Positions 25,379-33,729 of a stretch of 39,596 nucleotides of DNA are shown here, in pieces (the first letter of the stretch is position 1; every line of letters begins with the position of its first letter). Both the position numbers and the translations under genes were made by a program. Origin of the DNA: Paenacidovorax caeni (GTDB lineage Bacteria; Pseudomonadota; Gammaproteobacteria; Burkholderiales; Burkholderiaceae_C). The notes beneath the pieces were generated by a model. That model was not told where the DNA came from. It saw nothing but the letters and a program-made list of their open reading frames with translations, and made no database searches. The DNA lies in assembly GCF_001298675.1 (NCBI RefSeq), contig NZ_CYIG01000035.1, positions 1 through 39,596 of the forward strand, read 5' to 3'.

Positions 25379-27208
25379 ATGAGCACTCAAATCCGCAACA
25401 TTGCCATCATTGCCCACGTTGACCATGGCAAGACGACCATGGTTGACCAGCTGCTGCGCCAGTCCGGCACGTTCGCAGCCCACGAAAAGGTCGTCGACAC
25501 CGTGATGGACAACCACGCCATCGAGCGCGAGCGCGGCATCACCATCCTGGCCAAGAACTGCGCCGTGAGCTGGGAAGGCACGCACATCAACATCCTCGAC
25601 ACACCCGGCCACGCGGACTTTGGCGGTGAAGTGGAGCGTGCGCTGTCCATGGTGGACGGCGTGGTGCTGTTGATCGATGCGCAAGAAGGCCCCATGCCCC
25701 AGACGCGCTTCGTGACCAAGAAGGCGCTGGCCCTGGGCCTCAAGCCCATCGTGGTGGTGAATAAGGTGGACAAGCCCGGTGCCAACCCCGACAAGGTGGT
25801 GAACGCTGCGTTCGACCTGTTTGACAAGCTGGGCGCGAACGACGAGCAGCTGGATTTCCCCGTGGTGTATGCCTCGGGCATTAACGGCTGGAGCTCGCTG
25901 GAGCAAGGCGCTCCGGGCGAGCAGTGGGGCCCCGACATGTCGGCGCTGTTCAACACCATCCTGAAGCATGTGCCGTCGGTCAAGGGCGACCCGGATGCGC
26001 CGGTGCAGATGCAAATCTCGGCACTCGACTACTCCACTTTCGTGGGCCGTATCGGCGTGGGCCGCATCAACACCGGCACGCTGCGTGCAGGCCAAGAAGT
26101 GTTGGTCATGGCCGGGCCCGATGGCGCCAGCTACAAGGGCCGCGTCAACCAAATTCACAAGTTCCAGGGCCTGGACCGCGTGCAAGTGAATGAGGCCGGC
26201 CCCAGCGACATCGTGCTGGTCAATGGCATTGAAAACATTGGCATTGGCGAGACCATCACCGACCCGCTCAATCCCCAGCCGCTGCCCATGCTGAAGATTG
26301 ACGAGCCCACGCTGACCATGAACTTCTGCGTGAACACCTCGCCCCTGGCCGGCCGCGAAGGCAAGTTCGTGACCAGCCGCCAGATCTGGGACCGCCTGCA
26401 AAAGGAACTGCGCTCCAACGTGGCCCTGCGTGTCAAGGAAACCGACGAAGACGGTATTTTTGAAGTGTCTGGCCGCGGCGAACTGCACCTGACCATCCTG
26501 CTGGAAGAAATGCGCCGCGAAGGCTATGAACTGGCCGTGTCCAAGCCGCGCGTGGTGTTCAAGGACATCGACGGCGAGCGTTGCGAGCCGATCGAGCTGG
26601 TGACGGCCGACATTGAAGAAGGCCACCAAGGCGGCGTGATGCAAGCCCTGGGCGAGCGCAAGGGCGAGCTGGTGAACATGGAACCCGATGGCCGTGGCCG
26701 CGTGCGCCTGGAGTACCGCATTCCTGCGCGTGGCCTGATCGGCTTTACCAACGAGTTCCTGAACCTGACCCGTGGTTCGGGCCTGATTTCCAACATCTTC
26801 GACAGCTACGAGCCGCACAAGGGCGAGATCGGTGGCCGCAAGAACGGTGTGCTGATTTCCATGGACGACGGTGAAATCTTCACCTACGCCCTGGGCAAGC
26901 TGGACGACCGTGGCCGCATGTTCGTCAAGGCCGGCGACCCGGTGTACGAGGGCATGATCGTCGGCATCCACAGCCGGGACAACGACCTGATCGTCAACGC
27001 CACGCGCACCAAGCAGCTGACCAACTTCCGCGTGAGCGGCAAGGAAGACGCCATCAAGATCACGCCGCCTATCGACCTGACGCTGGAATACGGCGTGGAG
27101 TTCATTGAAGACGACGAACTGGTGGAAATCACACCCAAGAGCATCCGCCTGCGCAAGCGCCACCTGAAGGAGCACGAGCGCAAGCGTGCCAGCCGCGAAG
27201 GCGCATAA
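25379..27208 (+). CDS. typA: Ribosome-associated GTPase TypA/BipA
   Basis: This 609-residue translational GTPase of the BipA/TypA family binds the 70S ribosome and aids 50S assembly and growth under stress. The P-loop is AHVDHGKTT at residues 12-20. RERGITI forms switch I, DTPGHADF is G3 and NKVDKPGANPD is G4. The EF-G-like domains II, III and V follow, with the BipA-specific C-terminal domain (GRKNGVLISMDDGEIFTYALGKLDDRGRMFV and ATRTKQLTNFRVSGKEDA). The length is normal. It lies 12 bp behind truB with only a weak ribosome-binding site, and is followed by a strong terminator, so it looks like the last gene of the rimP operon. Confidence 0.97.
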   Translation: MSTQIRNIAIIAHVDHGKTTMVDQLLRQSGTFAAHEKVVDTVMDNHAIERERGITILAKNCAVSWEGTHINILDTPGHADFGGEVERALSMVDGVVLLIDAQEGPMPQTRFVTKKALALGLKPIVVVNKVDKPGANPDKVVNAAFDLFDKLGANDEQLDFPVVYASGINGWSSLEQGAPGEQWGPDMSALFNTILKHVPSVKGDPDAPVQMQISALDYSTFVGRIGVGRINTGTLRAGQEVLVMAGPDGASYKGRVNQIHKFQGLDRVQVNEAGPSDIVLVNGIENIGIGETITDPLNPQPLPMLKIDEPTLTMNFCVNTSPLAGREGKFVTSRQIWDRLQKELRSNVALRVKETDEDGIFEVSGRGELHLTILLEEMRREGYELAVSKPRVVFKDIDGERCEPIELVTADIEEGHQGGVMQALGERKGELVNMEPDGRGRVRLEYRIPARGLIGFTNEFLNLTRGSGLISNIFDSYEPHKGEIGGRKNGVLISMDDGEIFTYALGKLDDRGRMFVKAGDPVYEGMIVGIHSRDNDLIVNATRTKQLTNFRVSGKEDAIKITPPIDLTLEYGVEFIEDDELVEITPKSIRLRKRHLKEHERKRASREGA

Positions 27209-27224
27209 GCCCTTCCCGCCAAGC

Positions 27225-27257
27225 AAGAAACCCGGCATTGCCGGGTTTCTTTTTTTT
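27225..27257 (+). terminator. Intrinsic terminator after typA
   Basis: The stem AAGAAACCCGGC / GCCGGGTTTCTT has a three-base loop (ATT) and continues into a run of T ending at 27257. It closes the rimP-nusA-infB-rbfA-truB-typA transcript 17 bases behind the typA stop. Confidence 0.94.
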
Positions 27258-27269
27258 GGAGATTTTCGG

Positions 27270-27309
27270 GTTTTAGCCTTGCTGGGAAAGCGCTGGCAGC
27301 TATTCTTTC
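27270..27309 (-). repeat. Dispersed palindromic repeat, copy G (shortened return arm)
   Basis: The minus strand reads GAATAGCTGCCAGCGCTTTC, then CCAGCAAGGCTAAAACC. The first arm is intact. The return arm is truncated to AAGGCTAAA. It lies between the typA terminator and the terC stop codon, 7 bp behind that stop and in the same orientation as terC. Confidence 0.75.
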
Positions 27310-27316
27310 ATGAGCA

Positions 27317-28888
27317 TCATGCCGGTGGCAGATCGGGCTCGATGCGCCGTACGTCCACCAGCGCGATGCGGCGCTTGTCCATGCGCAGTACCTCAAAGCG
27401 CAGGCCCATGGCTTCGAGCACCTCGCCCTCGGCAGGCAGTTGCTCCAGCCGCGCGAGCAGGAAGCCGGCCAGCGTGCTGTAGTCGTCGCTGTCGGCCAGG
27501 GGCCGCACGTCGGTGGCCGCTTCGAGCGCGTGCAGGTCGGCCAGGCCATCGACGATCCAGTGCCCGGGGGTGGCCTGGGGCTGGATCTCGGTCTGTTCGC
27601 CCTCGTCGGGGAACTCGCCAGCAATGGCTTCGAGCAGGTCGATGGGTGTGACCAGACCGAGGATGCTGCCAAACTCGTCGCTGATCAGCGCCACCTGGGC
27701 GCGTGAGTGGCGCATTTGCTCCACCAGCTTGACCACGTTCACCGAGGCCGGCACCACGAGCGGCTGGCGCAGGCTGCGCGTCACGTCAATCTTGCCGTAC
27801 GTCAGCAGGTCGGCCAGCAGATCGCGCGCACGCGCCACACCCGCAAGGCGGTCGAGTTCGCCATGGGCGACCGGAAAGAGGCCGTGGCGCGTTTGCACCA
27901 ATTGGGCGCGCAGCGCCTCGGGCTCCTGGTCCAGGTCGAGCCACTGGATGTCTGCGCGCGGCGTCATCACCGATTGGGCGCTGCGTTCAGCGAGCGATAG
28001 CACGCCGCTGACCATATGGCGCTCCTGCTGGCCAAAGGCGGGTGTCTCCGCAGGGCTGTCCGGTGCATGCGGGGCATCGCTGGCCGGCGTGTTGCGCCCA
28101 CCGAGCAGACGCAGGATGGAATCGGCAGTGCGCTCACGCAGCGGTACGCGCGCCTCGTTGCGCAGCATGTTGCGGCGTGCCCACTGGTTGAAAAACTCGA
28201 TCATGATCGAGAAACCAATGGCAGCGTACAAATAGCCCTTCGGCAGGTGGAAGCCCAGGCCTTCGGCCAGCAGGCTCAGACCAATCATGAGCAGGAAGCT
28301 CAGGCACAGCACCACCACAGTCGGGTGCGCGTTGACGAAGCGCGTCAGTGGCTTGGAGGCCAGCAGCATCACGCCCATGGCGATGACGACCGCCGCCATC
28401 ATCACGGCCAGGTGATCGACCATGCCCACGGCGGTGATCACCGAGTCGAGCGAGAACACCGCATCCAGCAGCACGATCTGCGCCACGACCACGCCAAAGC
28501 TGGCGTAGGCCCGGGGGGTATCGCTGCTGCTGTGCTGCGTGCCTTCCAGGCGCTCGTGCAGCTCAGTGGTGGCCTTGAACAGCAGGAATAGCCCGCCCAC
28601 CAGCAGGATGAGGTCGCGCCCCGAAACACTCAGTGGCCCCACGCTGAACAGCGGTGTGGTGAGTGTGACCAGCCAGGACATGGCCGACAGCAGCACCAGA
28701 CGCATGCCCAGCGCAAGGGCCAGACCGATGACGCGGGCCCTGTCGCGCTGTGCGGGCGGCAGCTTGTCGGCCAGGATGGCGATGAATACGAGGTTGTCCA
28801 CCCCCAGCACGATCTCTAGGATGATCAGCGTGAACAGGCCGATCCAGATCGAGGGATCCGAGACCCAGTGCAGGTTCAGCCATTCCAT
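27317..28888 (-). CDS. TerC family membrane protein fused to CBS pair and CorC/HlyC domain
   Basis: This is a 523-residue three-part protein. The TerC membrane domain (1-240) has about seven helices and the acidic motifs [21 protein letters not shown] and [21 protein letters not shown] pair follows (about 300-430, [14 protein letters not shown] and [27 protein letters not shown]). A transporter-associated CorC/HlyC domain ends the protein (about 440-515). TerC proteins are linked to metal handling, especially manganese export, and to tellurite resistance; the fusion resembles E. coli YoaE. The ATG at 28888 is preceded by AGGAG at good spacing. No yybP-ykoY manganese riboswitch could be recognised upstream. 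hemP lies upstream on the same strand, 284 bp away. Confidence 0.9.
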   Translation of the reverse strand: MEWLNLHWVSDPSIWIGLFTLIILEIVLGVDNLVFIAILADKLPPAQRDRARVIGLALALGMRLVLLSAMSWLVTLTTPLFSVGPLSVSGRDLILLVGGLFLLFKATTELHERLEGTQHSSSDTPRAYASFGVVVAQIVLLDAVFSLDSVITAVGMVDHLAVMMAAVVIAMGVMLLASKPLTRFVNAHPTVVVLCLSFLLMIGLSLLAEGLGFHLPKGYLYAAIGFSIMIEFFNQWARRNMLRNEARVPLRERTADSILRLLGGRNTPASDAPHAPDSPAETPAFGQQERHMVSGVLSLAERSAQSVMTPRADIQWLDLDQEPEALRAQLVQTRHGLFPVAHGELDRLAGVARARDLLADLLTYGKIDVTRSLRQPLVVPASVNVVKLVEQMRHSRAQVALISDEFGSILGLVTPIDLLEAIAGEFPDEGEQTEIQPQATPGHWIVDGLADLHALEAATDVRPLADSDDYSTLAGFLLARLEQLPAEGEVLEAMGLRFEVLRMDKRRIALVDVRRIEPDLPPA

Positions 28889-29137
28889 GGGAAAGCTCCT
28901 GCAGCCGTGTCAGGGCGATGGGCGCATGGCGTTGGGTGCTGCGCGAAGTCTGGGGAGGGGGGGAGAGGAGAGCGGGGCGCAAGCATGCGCCATCGGGGAG
29001 GAGGTTCCATAGCAGGCGTGAATCATAACCAAAGGCAGCTGCCTACGCCTGCGGGCGGGTGTGGAGCACGGCTGCACGGTGGAAAAAACGCCTGGCTACC
29101 GAGGAGAGACCCTCTTGGCTGGCAAAAACGACCCTTG

Positions 29138-29151
29138 GGCCTGTACAGGCC
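29138..29151. promoter_or_regulatory. Perfect 14-bp palindrome between hemP and terC
   Basis: GGCCTGTACAGGCC is a perfect palindrome in the 284-bp gap between the hemP stop and the terC start. It could be a repressor operator for terC or part of a weak hairpin behind hemP; a T-stretch follows about ten bases later on the minus strand. No known operator was recognised. Confidence 0.3.
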
Positions 29152-29172
29152 GGAGTCGCCCCACGATGAAAC

Positions 29173-29391
29173 TTATTTCGTCAGGATCAGCTTGCCCAGC
29201 TTGGTGGCTTGCAAGCGGTAAACCGCGCCGTTGTGCACGATGGATACGGCCTTTTGTCCTTGCAGCAAGGCGCTGCTGTCCACGGTGCCCGCAGACAGCA
29301 GGCCATCGCGCAAGGCTGCGACGACGGGCATGCCCAGAGTGTTCCGGGCCGGCGGATGGCAGGGCGTGGTGGTGATCGGGCTGCGTTGCAT
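29173..29391 (-). CDS. hemP: Hemin uptake protein HemP
   Basis: This is a small 72-residue protein of the HemP/HmuP family. The C-terminal half carries the family core: LLQGQKAVSIVHNGAVYRL followed by QATKLGKLILTK. In Burkholderia the homologue HmuP is needed for expression of the heme receptor gene; direct uptake activity is not established. The ATG at 29391 follows AAAGGAT closely. A sigma-70 promoter overlapped by a Fur-like box lies just upstream, so iron repression is predicted. No hemin receptor or transporter genes are in the window, so it is an orphan copy here. Confidence 0.85.
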   Translation of the reverse strand: MQRSPITTTPCHPPARNTLGMPVVAALRDGLLSAGTVDSSALLQGQKAVSIVHNGAVYRLQATKLGKLILTK

Positions 29392-29411
29392 GTGGCATCC
29401 TTTAGGTTTTC

Positions 29412-29442
29412 AAATAATAACCATTATCATTTAAATTGGCAA
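29412..29442 (-). promoter_or_regulatory. hemP promoter overlapped by a Fur-like box
   Basis: On the minus strand a -35 TTGCCA (29442-29437), 17-base spacer and -10 TATTAT (29419-29414) form a near-consensus promoter. The AT-rich sequence AAATGATAATGGTTATTATT covering the spacer and -10 resembles the Fur box GATAATGATAATCATTATC, including a perfect GATAAT hexamer. Transcription would start about 15 bases before the hemP ATG. Fur with iron would occlude the -10 region. Confidence 0.8.
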
Positions 29443-29710
29443 GCAGGCCTGAAGCGCTTTGTTCCGCGAGATGGTGCACTGCATGCCTTGGCGTCTTTCG
29501 AGACAGGTACACCGTGCCAAAGGATTTGCCCAGTTTCAGCCGACGGCCTCAGGGATATGGGGCGGTTGCGCCGGCAATATGTGCACTTGTTTGACGGTAA
29601 ACTCCAACCGTACGAATTACGCCAACCACCGCAATTCCCTTTAACCACGCGGGTTTGCGAGACCTGTTGGTGATCGAGGGGAAGCGCGGGCGCCTAGACC
29701 TTTCCCCACC
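29443..29710. other. Gene-free stretch between hemP promoter and rlmD
   Basis: These 268 bases hold no supported gene; open frames of about 60 codons exist but lack ribosome-binding sites and family similarity. The rlmD promoter must lie here, but no convincing -35/-10 pair was found. Its base composition is less GC-rich than its neighbours. Confidence 0.5.
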
Positions 29711-31180
29711 ATGAGCGAGACGAACAAAGACGACCGCGCGGCCCTGCTGGCCGAAGCGGCAGGCCCGGCCACCGAACTACCGCCAGGGTGGCTCGAAGTG
29801 GTGTCCATGGATATGGATGCCCAGGGCGTGGCACGCAAGTCCGATGGCAAAGTGGTGTTTATCGACGGCGCTTTGCCCACAGAGTGGGTCAGTGCCAACA
29901 CCCACCGCAAGAAGAATAACTGGGAAGCCGCCAGCCTGATGGCGATCCACCGTGAATCCGCCCAGCGTGTGCGGCCGGGCTGCCCGCATTTCGGGCTGCA
30001 TTCCGGTGCCTGCGGAGGCTGCAAGATGCAGCATCTGCATGTCGGCGCCCAGGTGGCGGTCAAGCAGCGCGTGCTGGAGGACAACCTTTGGCACCTGGGC
30101 AAGGTGAAAGCCGAGACCATCTTGCGCCCGATCGAGGGCCCCGCATGGGGTTACCGCTACCGCGCGCGCCTGTCTGTGCGGTACGTGCCGAAGAAGGGCG
30201 AGGTGCTGGTGGGTTTCCACGAGCGCAAGAGCCGCTACATCGCCGACATGCAGACCTGCAAGATTCTGCCGCCGCATGTCGATGCCATGCTGATGCCGCT
30301 GCGCGCACTGATCGGTGGGCTGCAAGCGCGCGACACGTGCCCGCAAATCGAACTGGCCTGCGGTGACACGGTGACAGCCCTGGTGCTGCGCCACCTGGAG
30401 CCGCTGAGCGAGGGCGACCTGGCCAGGCTGCGTGCATTCGCTGCCGAACACGGGGTGCAATGGTGGCTGCAGCCCAAGGGGCCCGACACGGTGCACCTGC
30501 TGGATGCAGACGGCGCAGAGCAACTGGCCTATGGCCTGCCGGATTTCGGTATCACCATGCCGTTCAAGCCAACCGACTTCACCCAGGTGAACTCGCACAT
30601 CAACCGTGTGCTGGTGACGCGCGCGCTGCGCCTGCTTGACGCCGGCAAGGCCGAGCGCGTGATCGACTGGTTTTGCGGCCTGGGCAACTTCACCCTGCCC
30701 ATCGCCACCCAGGCACGCGAGGTGCTGGGCATTGAGGGCAGCGAGGCCCTGGTGGCGCGCTCGCGCGAGAATTATGAGAAAAATCAGGCCCAAAGGCCCG
30801 TCCAGCAAGCGCTAGCAGCTACTAGCTTTGTAGCGCGCAATCTGTTCGAGATGACGCCGGAGATGCTGGTCGCGGATGGCGTGGCCGACAAATGGCTGGT
30901 CGATCCGCCGCGCGAGGGGGCATTCGCCTTGTCGAAGGCGCTGGCGGATCTGCATCAGGCCCGTCTGGGCGCAGAGGGGGCGCCGCCCTTGCCAGCGGGC
31001 GCAGCGCACTGGGTGCCGCCGCAGCGCATCGTCTATGTGAGCTGCAACCCCGCCACGCTGGCGCGCGACGCCGGGCTGCTCGTGCACCAGGCGGGCTACC
31101 GCTGCGTGGCAGCGGGGGTGGTCAATATGTTCCCGCACACGGCCCACGTTGAGAGCATGGCGGTTTTCGAGCGCGCCTGA
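29711..31180 (+). CDS. rlmD: 23S rRNA (uracil-1939-C5)-methyltransferase RlmD
   Basis: This 489-residue SAM-dependent enzyme methylates U1939 of 23S rRNA. An N-terminal TRAM RNA-binding domain (about 25-85) is followed by the iron-sulfur cysteines: Cys91, Cys101 and Cys104 in [14 protein letters not shown], and a fourth in DMQTCKIL. The first spacing (nine residues) is wider than the five I recall for E. coli. SAM binding is at [14 protein letters not shown], and the catalytic Cys is in [12 protein letters not shown]. Residues about 358-372 ([14 protein letters not shown]), after the SAM-domain acidic strand, are encoded by copy H of the palindrome, and this loop appears longer than usual. 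No Shine-Dalgarno precedes the ATG at 29711, so the start is slightly uncertain. Confidence 0.93.
   Translation: MSETNKDDRAALLAEAAGPATELPPGWLEVVSMDMDAQGVARKSDGKVVFIDGALPTEWVSANTHRKKNNWEAASLMAIHRESAQRVRPGCPHFGLHSGACGGCKMQHLHVGAQVAVKQRVLEDNLWHLGKVKAETILRPIEGPAWGYRYRARLSVRYVPKKGEVLVGFHERKSRYIADMQTCKILPPHVDAMLMPLRALIGGLQARDTCPQIELACGDTVTALVLRHLEPLSEGDLARLRAFAAEHGVQWWLQPKGPDTVHLLDADGAEQLAYGLPDFGITMPFKPTDFTQVNSHINRVLVTRALRLLDAGKAERVIDWFCGLGNFTLPIATQAREVLGIEGSEALVARSRENYEKNQAQRPVQQALAATSFVARNLFEMTPEMLVADGVADKWLVDPPREGAFALSKALADLHQARLGAEGAPPLPAGAAHWVPPQRIVYVSCNPATLARDAGLLVHQAGYRCVAAGVVNMFPHTAHVESMAVFERA
30779..30823 (-). repeat. Dispersed palindromic repeat, copy H (inside rlmD)
   Basis: The minus strand reads AGTAGCTGCTAGCGCTTGCT, then GGACGGGCCTTTGGGCC and TGATTTTT. 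The first arm AGCTGCTAGCGCTTG is identical to consensus; the second arm has become GGGCCTTTGGGCC. It is antisense to rlmD and is translated as [14 protein letters not shown], in the same frame as copies E and F. Confidence 0.75.
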
Positions 31181-31234
31181 AGGCGCGGGCCGCCGCCCCG
31201 GTCCGCGTATGGCCACGGGGGGCGGACGCTCGGT

Positions 31235-31585
31235 TCAGGAGTTGTCGTCGTCCGCGTTACTGGCTCGGCTGCGGCGGGGCTCTGCCTTAGGCTCGGCTTT
31301 GCCCAGTACCGAAGGAGTGCCTTCCAGCTTGTTTTCACGCATGTAGGCGTCCATCTCCTTCCAGCCGGCAAACACGGCGGCCTTGGGCGCCTTGGGGTTG
31401 AGCGTGAAGCAGTCTTCCAGCCCGCGCAGCGCGTGGCGGCAGGCACCGCCGACCGCCTTGGCCTCGGCCTCGCGCTGTACCGCACGCGGATCGGGCCCCA
31501 GGCCTGGAATGTCGCAAGCCGAGAGCAGCACAGGCATGGCGGCAGCGAGTGCGAGGCGTCGCAGGGTGGTGGTGTGGGGCATCAT
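31235..31585 (-). CDS. Small lipoprotein of unknown function
   Basis: This 116-residue protein has a lipoprotein signal. A basic start with TTLRRLALAAAMPVLLSAC places the lipidated cysteine at about residue 24, in lipobox LLSAC. The mature part has two further cysteines (GGACRHALRGLEDCFTLNP) that could form a disulfide, the segment AVFAGWKEMDAYMRENKLE, and a charged tail ending NADDDNS. I do not recognise a domain. It sits alone between rlmD (convergent, 54 bp away) and the DUF1624 gene (divergent). The start at 31585 (MMP) or 31582 makes no practical difference. Confidence 0.75.
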   Translation of the reverse strand: MMPHTTTLRRLALAAAMPVLLSACDIPGLGPDPRAVQREAEAKAVGGACRHALRGLEDCFTLNPKAPKAAVFAGWKEMDAYMRENKLEGTPSVLGKAEPKAEPRRSRASNADDDNS

Positions 31586-31690
31586 GTCCCTCCATTATCG
31601 GCACCGCGTACCCAGTATTGAGAGGGGTGCGGCAAATTGTTGCCCTGCAATCGACGCGGCGGAGGGGCTGCCGCAGCTGGCGCTGCGCCA

Positions 31691-31706
31691 CCGGGCGTCT
31701 GCCCGG
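31691..31706. other. GC-rich hairpin upstream of the DUF1624 gene
   Basis: A perfect 6-bp stem CCGGGC, loop GTCT, GCCCGG, which can be lengthened across an A/C mismatch by CC/GG pairs. It lies in the 177-bp divergent gap between the lipoprotein and DUF1624 genes, about 57 bases before the latter's ATG. There is no T-run, so it is not a terminator; a role in the leader RNA is possible. Confidence 0.35.
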
Positions 31707-31762
31707 CGGTGCTGGCGCTATGGGCTATAGACTTGCATGGACTTTTTCCATTTGCCAGATCC

Positions 31763-32527
31763 ATGCCTAAGACTGCCCCTTGCCGCCCGTCCTCGCGTTT
31801 CGATCGTGTCGACGCCTTGCGCGGCCTGGCCATGGTGTGGATGACCGTGTTCCATTTCTGCTTCGATCTGAGCCACTTTGCCCTGTGGCCGCAGAACTTC
31901 CTGGGCGATCCGTTCTGGACCTGGCAGCGCACGGCCATCGTCAGTCTTTTTCTGTTGTGCGCCGGCATGGGGCAGGCCATCGCCTGGGACCAGCGGCAGA
32001 CCTGGGGGCGTTTTCGCAGGCGTTGGCTGCAGGTGGCTGCGGCGGCGCTGTTGGTCAGCGTCGGGTCTTACCTCGTCTTTCCACGCAGCTACATCTATTT
32101 CGGCGTGCTGCATGGCATGGCCGTCATGCTGGTGCTGGCGCGCTGCATGGCTGGCTGGGGGCGCTGGTTGTGGCTGGCTGGCGGTATAGCGCTGGCGCTG
32201 CCCTGGGTGATGGGCGCTTTGCTCGCCGGCCCTTGGGCGGCGGTAGCACCGTGGTTTGACGCGCGCTGGCTTAACTGGCTGGGCCTGGTCACGCACAAGC
32301 CGTTCACTGAAGACTATGTGCCTGTCTTTCCCTGGCTGGGCGTGATGTGCTGGGGACTGGCCTTGGGGCAATGGCTGTTGCGTCGCCAGCGCGCCTGGCT
32401 TGCGGTGGCGTTGTCTGGGCCGATGCGGGGGCTGGCCCTGATGGGGCGCTGGAGCCTCAGCTACTACCTGCTGCACCAGCCCGTGATGATGGGGGGGCTG
32501 ATGCTGTGGCTTTGGCTGCGGGGGTGA
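31763..32527 (+). CDS. DUF1624 / heparan-alpha-glucosaminide N-acetyltransferase-like membrane protein
   Basis: This 254-residue polytopic inner-membrane protein has about seven hydrophobic segments. The N-terminal signature RFDRVDALRGLAMVWMTVFH with the following FCFDLSHF is typical of DUF1624 (YeiB/HGSNAT-like). Family relatives move acetyl groups across membranes onto sugars; the substrate here is unknown. The C-terminal LSYYLLHQPVMMGGLMLWLW is also characteristic. The start at 31763 is used because the longer upstream frame runs into the divergent gap and lacks similarity. It is followed by a strong bidirectional terminator shared with the convergent ppiC gene. Confidence 0.85.
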   Translation: MPKTAPCRPSSRFDRVDALRGLAMVWMTVFHFCFDLSHFALWPQNFLGDPFWTWQRTAIVSLFLLCAGMGQAIAWDQRQTWGRFRRRWLQVAAAALLVSVGSYLVFPRSYIYFGVLHGMAVMLVLARCMAGWGRWLWLAGGIALALPWVMGALLAGPWAAVAPWFDARWLNWLGLVTHKPFTEDYVPVFPWLGVMCWGLALGQWLLRRQRAWLAVALSGPMRGLALMGRWSLSYYLLHQPVMMGGLMLWLWLRG

Positions 32528-32549
32528 TGCCAACGGCCGCTTGAAAAAG

Positions 32550-32577
32550 CAAAACGCGGCCCGGGGGCCGCGTTTTG
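32550..32577. terminator. Bidirectional terminator between DUF1624 gene and ppiC
   Basis: A near-perfect stem CAAAACGCGGCC / GGCCGCGTTTTG with a four-base loop. A-rich sequence before it and TTTT in the 3' arm are mirrored on both strands. It separates two convergent genes and probably serves both, including the end of the selO-msrB-yciB-bolA-ppiC transcript. Confidence 0.85.
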
Positions 32578-32604
32578 TAGGAGCGCGTGTGGCGCCGGGT
32601 GGTG

Positions 32605-33390
32605 TTATTCCACCTTGGCCTTGGTGCGCAGGTCTTCCTGGAACTGGCCGAGCTTTTGTTGTTGCAGCTGCTGGGCGATCTGCGGCTTCACTTCTTCCAG
32701 CTTGGGCAGCTGGGCTTGGCGCTCGTCGTCCAGGCGGATGATGTGCCAGCCGAACTGGCTCTTGACCGGCTCGGCCGTCATCTCGCCCTTCTTGAGCTTG
32801 AGCATGGCTTCGGTGAACTCGCTCACGTAGCTGTTCGGGTTGGCCCAGTCGAGGTCGCCACCGCGTGCGCCGGAGCCAGGATCCTTGGACTGCTTCTTGG
32901 CGATGTCCTCGAACTTGGCGCCTTGCTTGATGGAAGCGATGATGGCCTTGGCCTCGTCTTCCTTCTCTACCAGGATGTGGCTGGCCTTGTATTCCTTGCC
33001 GCTGTTGGCGGCCACGAACTTGTCGTACTCGGCCTGGATCTCAGCGTCGCTGACCGGGTTCTTCTTTTGGTAGTCAGCGAACAGTTCACGGATCAGGATA
33101 GTCTGGCGCGCCAGTTCCATCTGGCTCTTGAAGTCTTTCGAGGCTTCGAGGCCGCGCTTCTTCGCTTCCTGCAGGAAGATTTCACGCGCGATCACTTCTT
33201 CCTTGATCTGGCTTTCGACTTCCGGGGTGATCGGGCGGCCCGAGCGTTCCACCTGTTGCTTGAGCAGCTCTGCGCGCTCCTTAGGTACGGGCTTGCCGTT
33301 GACGATGGCCAGGTTTTGTGCAGCGACGGGCAGCGCGACTGCGCCCAACACAGCGGCGGCCACAAGGCCGGACAAGAGCTTTTGCTTCAT
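32605..33390 (-). CDS. Periplasmic parvulin-type peptidyl-prolyl isomerase
   Basis: This 261-residue secreted foldase has a signal peptide KQKLLSGLVAAAVLGAVALP ending VAAQ. An N-terminal SurA-like helical region follows (about 28-120). The parvulin rotamase domain (about 125-220) has KEYKASHILVEKEDEAKAII, GGDLDWANP and VKSQFGWHIIRLDD. The C-terminal helix is Gln-rich (IAQQLQQQKLGQFQEDL). It should catalyse prolyl isomerisation and chaperone outer-membrane or periplasmic proteins (PpiC/PrsA class). The ATG at 33390 is preferred over one six codons upstream because GGA lies just before it and the signal peptide starts cleanly. It is last in the selO-msrB-yciB-bolA cluster, 66 bp behind bolA. 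Confidence 0.9.
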   Translation of the reverse strand: MKQKLLSGLVAAAVLGAVALPVAAQNLAIVNGKPVPKERAELLKQQVERSGRPITPEVESQIKEEVIAREIFLQEAKKRGLEASKDFKSQMELARQTILIRELFADYQKKNPVSDAEIQAEYDKFVAANSGKEYKASHILVEKEDEAKAIIASIKQGAKFEDIAKKQSKDPGSGARGGDLDWANPNSYVSEFTEAMLKLKKGEMTAEPVKSQFGWHIIRLDDERQAQLPKLEEVKPQIAQQLQQQKLGQFQEDLRTKAKVE

Positions 33391-33456
33391 GAAAAATCCA
33401 AAAAACAAGGATGGTTTGCGGGCATGCCGCCCCAGGGCAGGATAGATGGGGCCCGC

Positions 33457-33729
33457 TCAGAGAAGTTCAATCGCCAGTGCATGCAGGCCCTGGTCGATGA
33501 ATTCTTGCAGCGCATCATACACAAGCCGATGCTGCGCGACGCGTGACTTTCCGACGAATTGCGGTGCCGCGATGCGCACGCGGAAATGGGTGCCGAAGCC
33601 CGTGCCGTTGGCCCCGGCGTGTCCTTGGTGCAGGCCGCTTTCGTCGATGACCTCCAGCTGCGTGGGGGCCAGGCGTTCGCGCAGGCGTGCTTCCAGCAGG
33701 GCGGCGCTGATAGAGAAGGGGTTATTCAT
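33457..33729 (-). CDS. bolA: BolA family protein
   Basis: This 90-residue protein has the BolA fold. [20 protein letters not shown] and [28 protein letters not shown] fit, including the invariant His in QHRLVY. BolA proteins pair with monothiol glutaredoxins in iron-sulfur handling, and some act as stress regulators. A His in GLHQGHAG and the C-terminal His ([10 protein letters not shown]) may contribute cluster ligands. The ATG overlaps the yciB stop (ATGA at 33726-33729), so the two are coupled. Its closeness to septation gene yciB fits the link of E. coli bolA to cell shape; that is inference. Confidence 0.9.
   Translation of the reverse strand: MNNPFSISAALLEARLRERLAPTQLEVIDESGLHQGHAGANGTGFGTHFRVRIAAPQFVGKSRVAQHRLVYDALQEFIDQGLHALAIELL

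Noticed and set aside
28889-29172. Manganese (yybP-ykoY) riboswitch before the TerC gene
   Set aside because: The leader has small hairpins and CTCGGTAGCC, but not the conserved GGGGAGUAG-type core. A covariance search would be needed to revive it.
29459-29673. Small open frames between hemP and rlmD
   Set aside because: About 60-150 codons, overlapping each other in several frames, no ribosome-binding sites and no recognisable composition.
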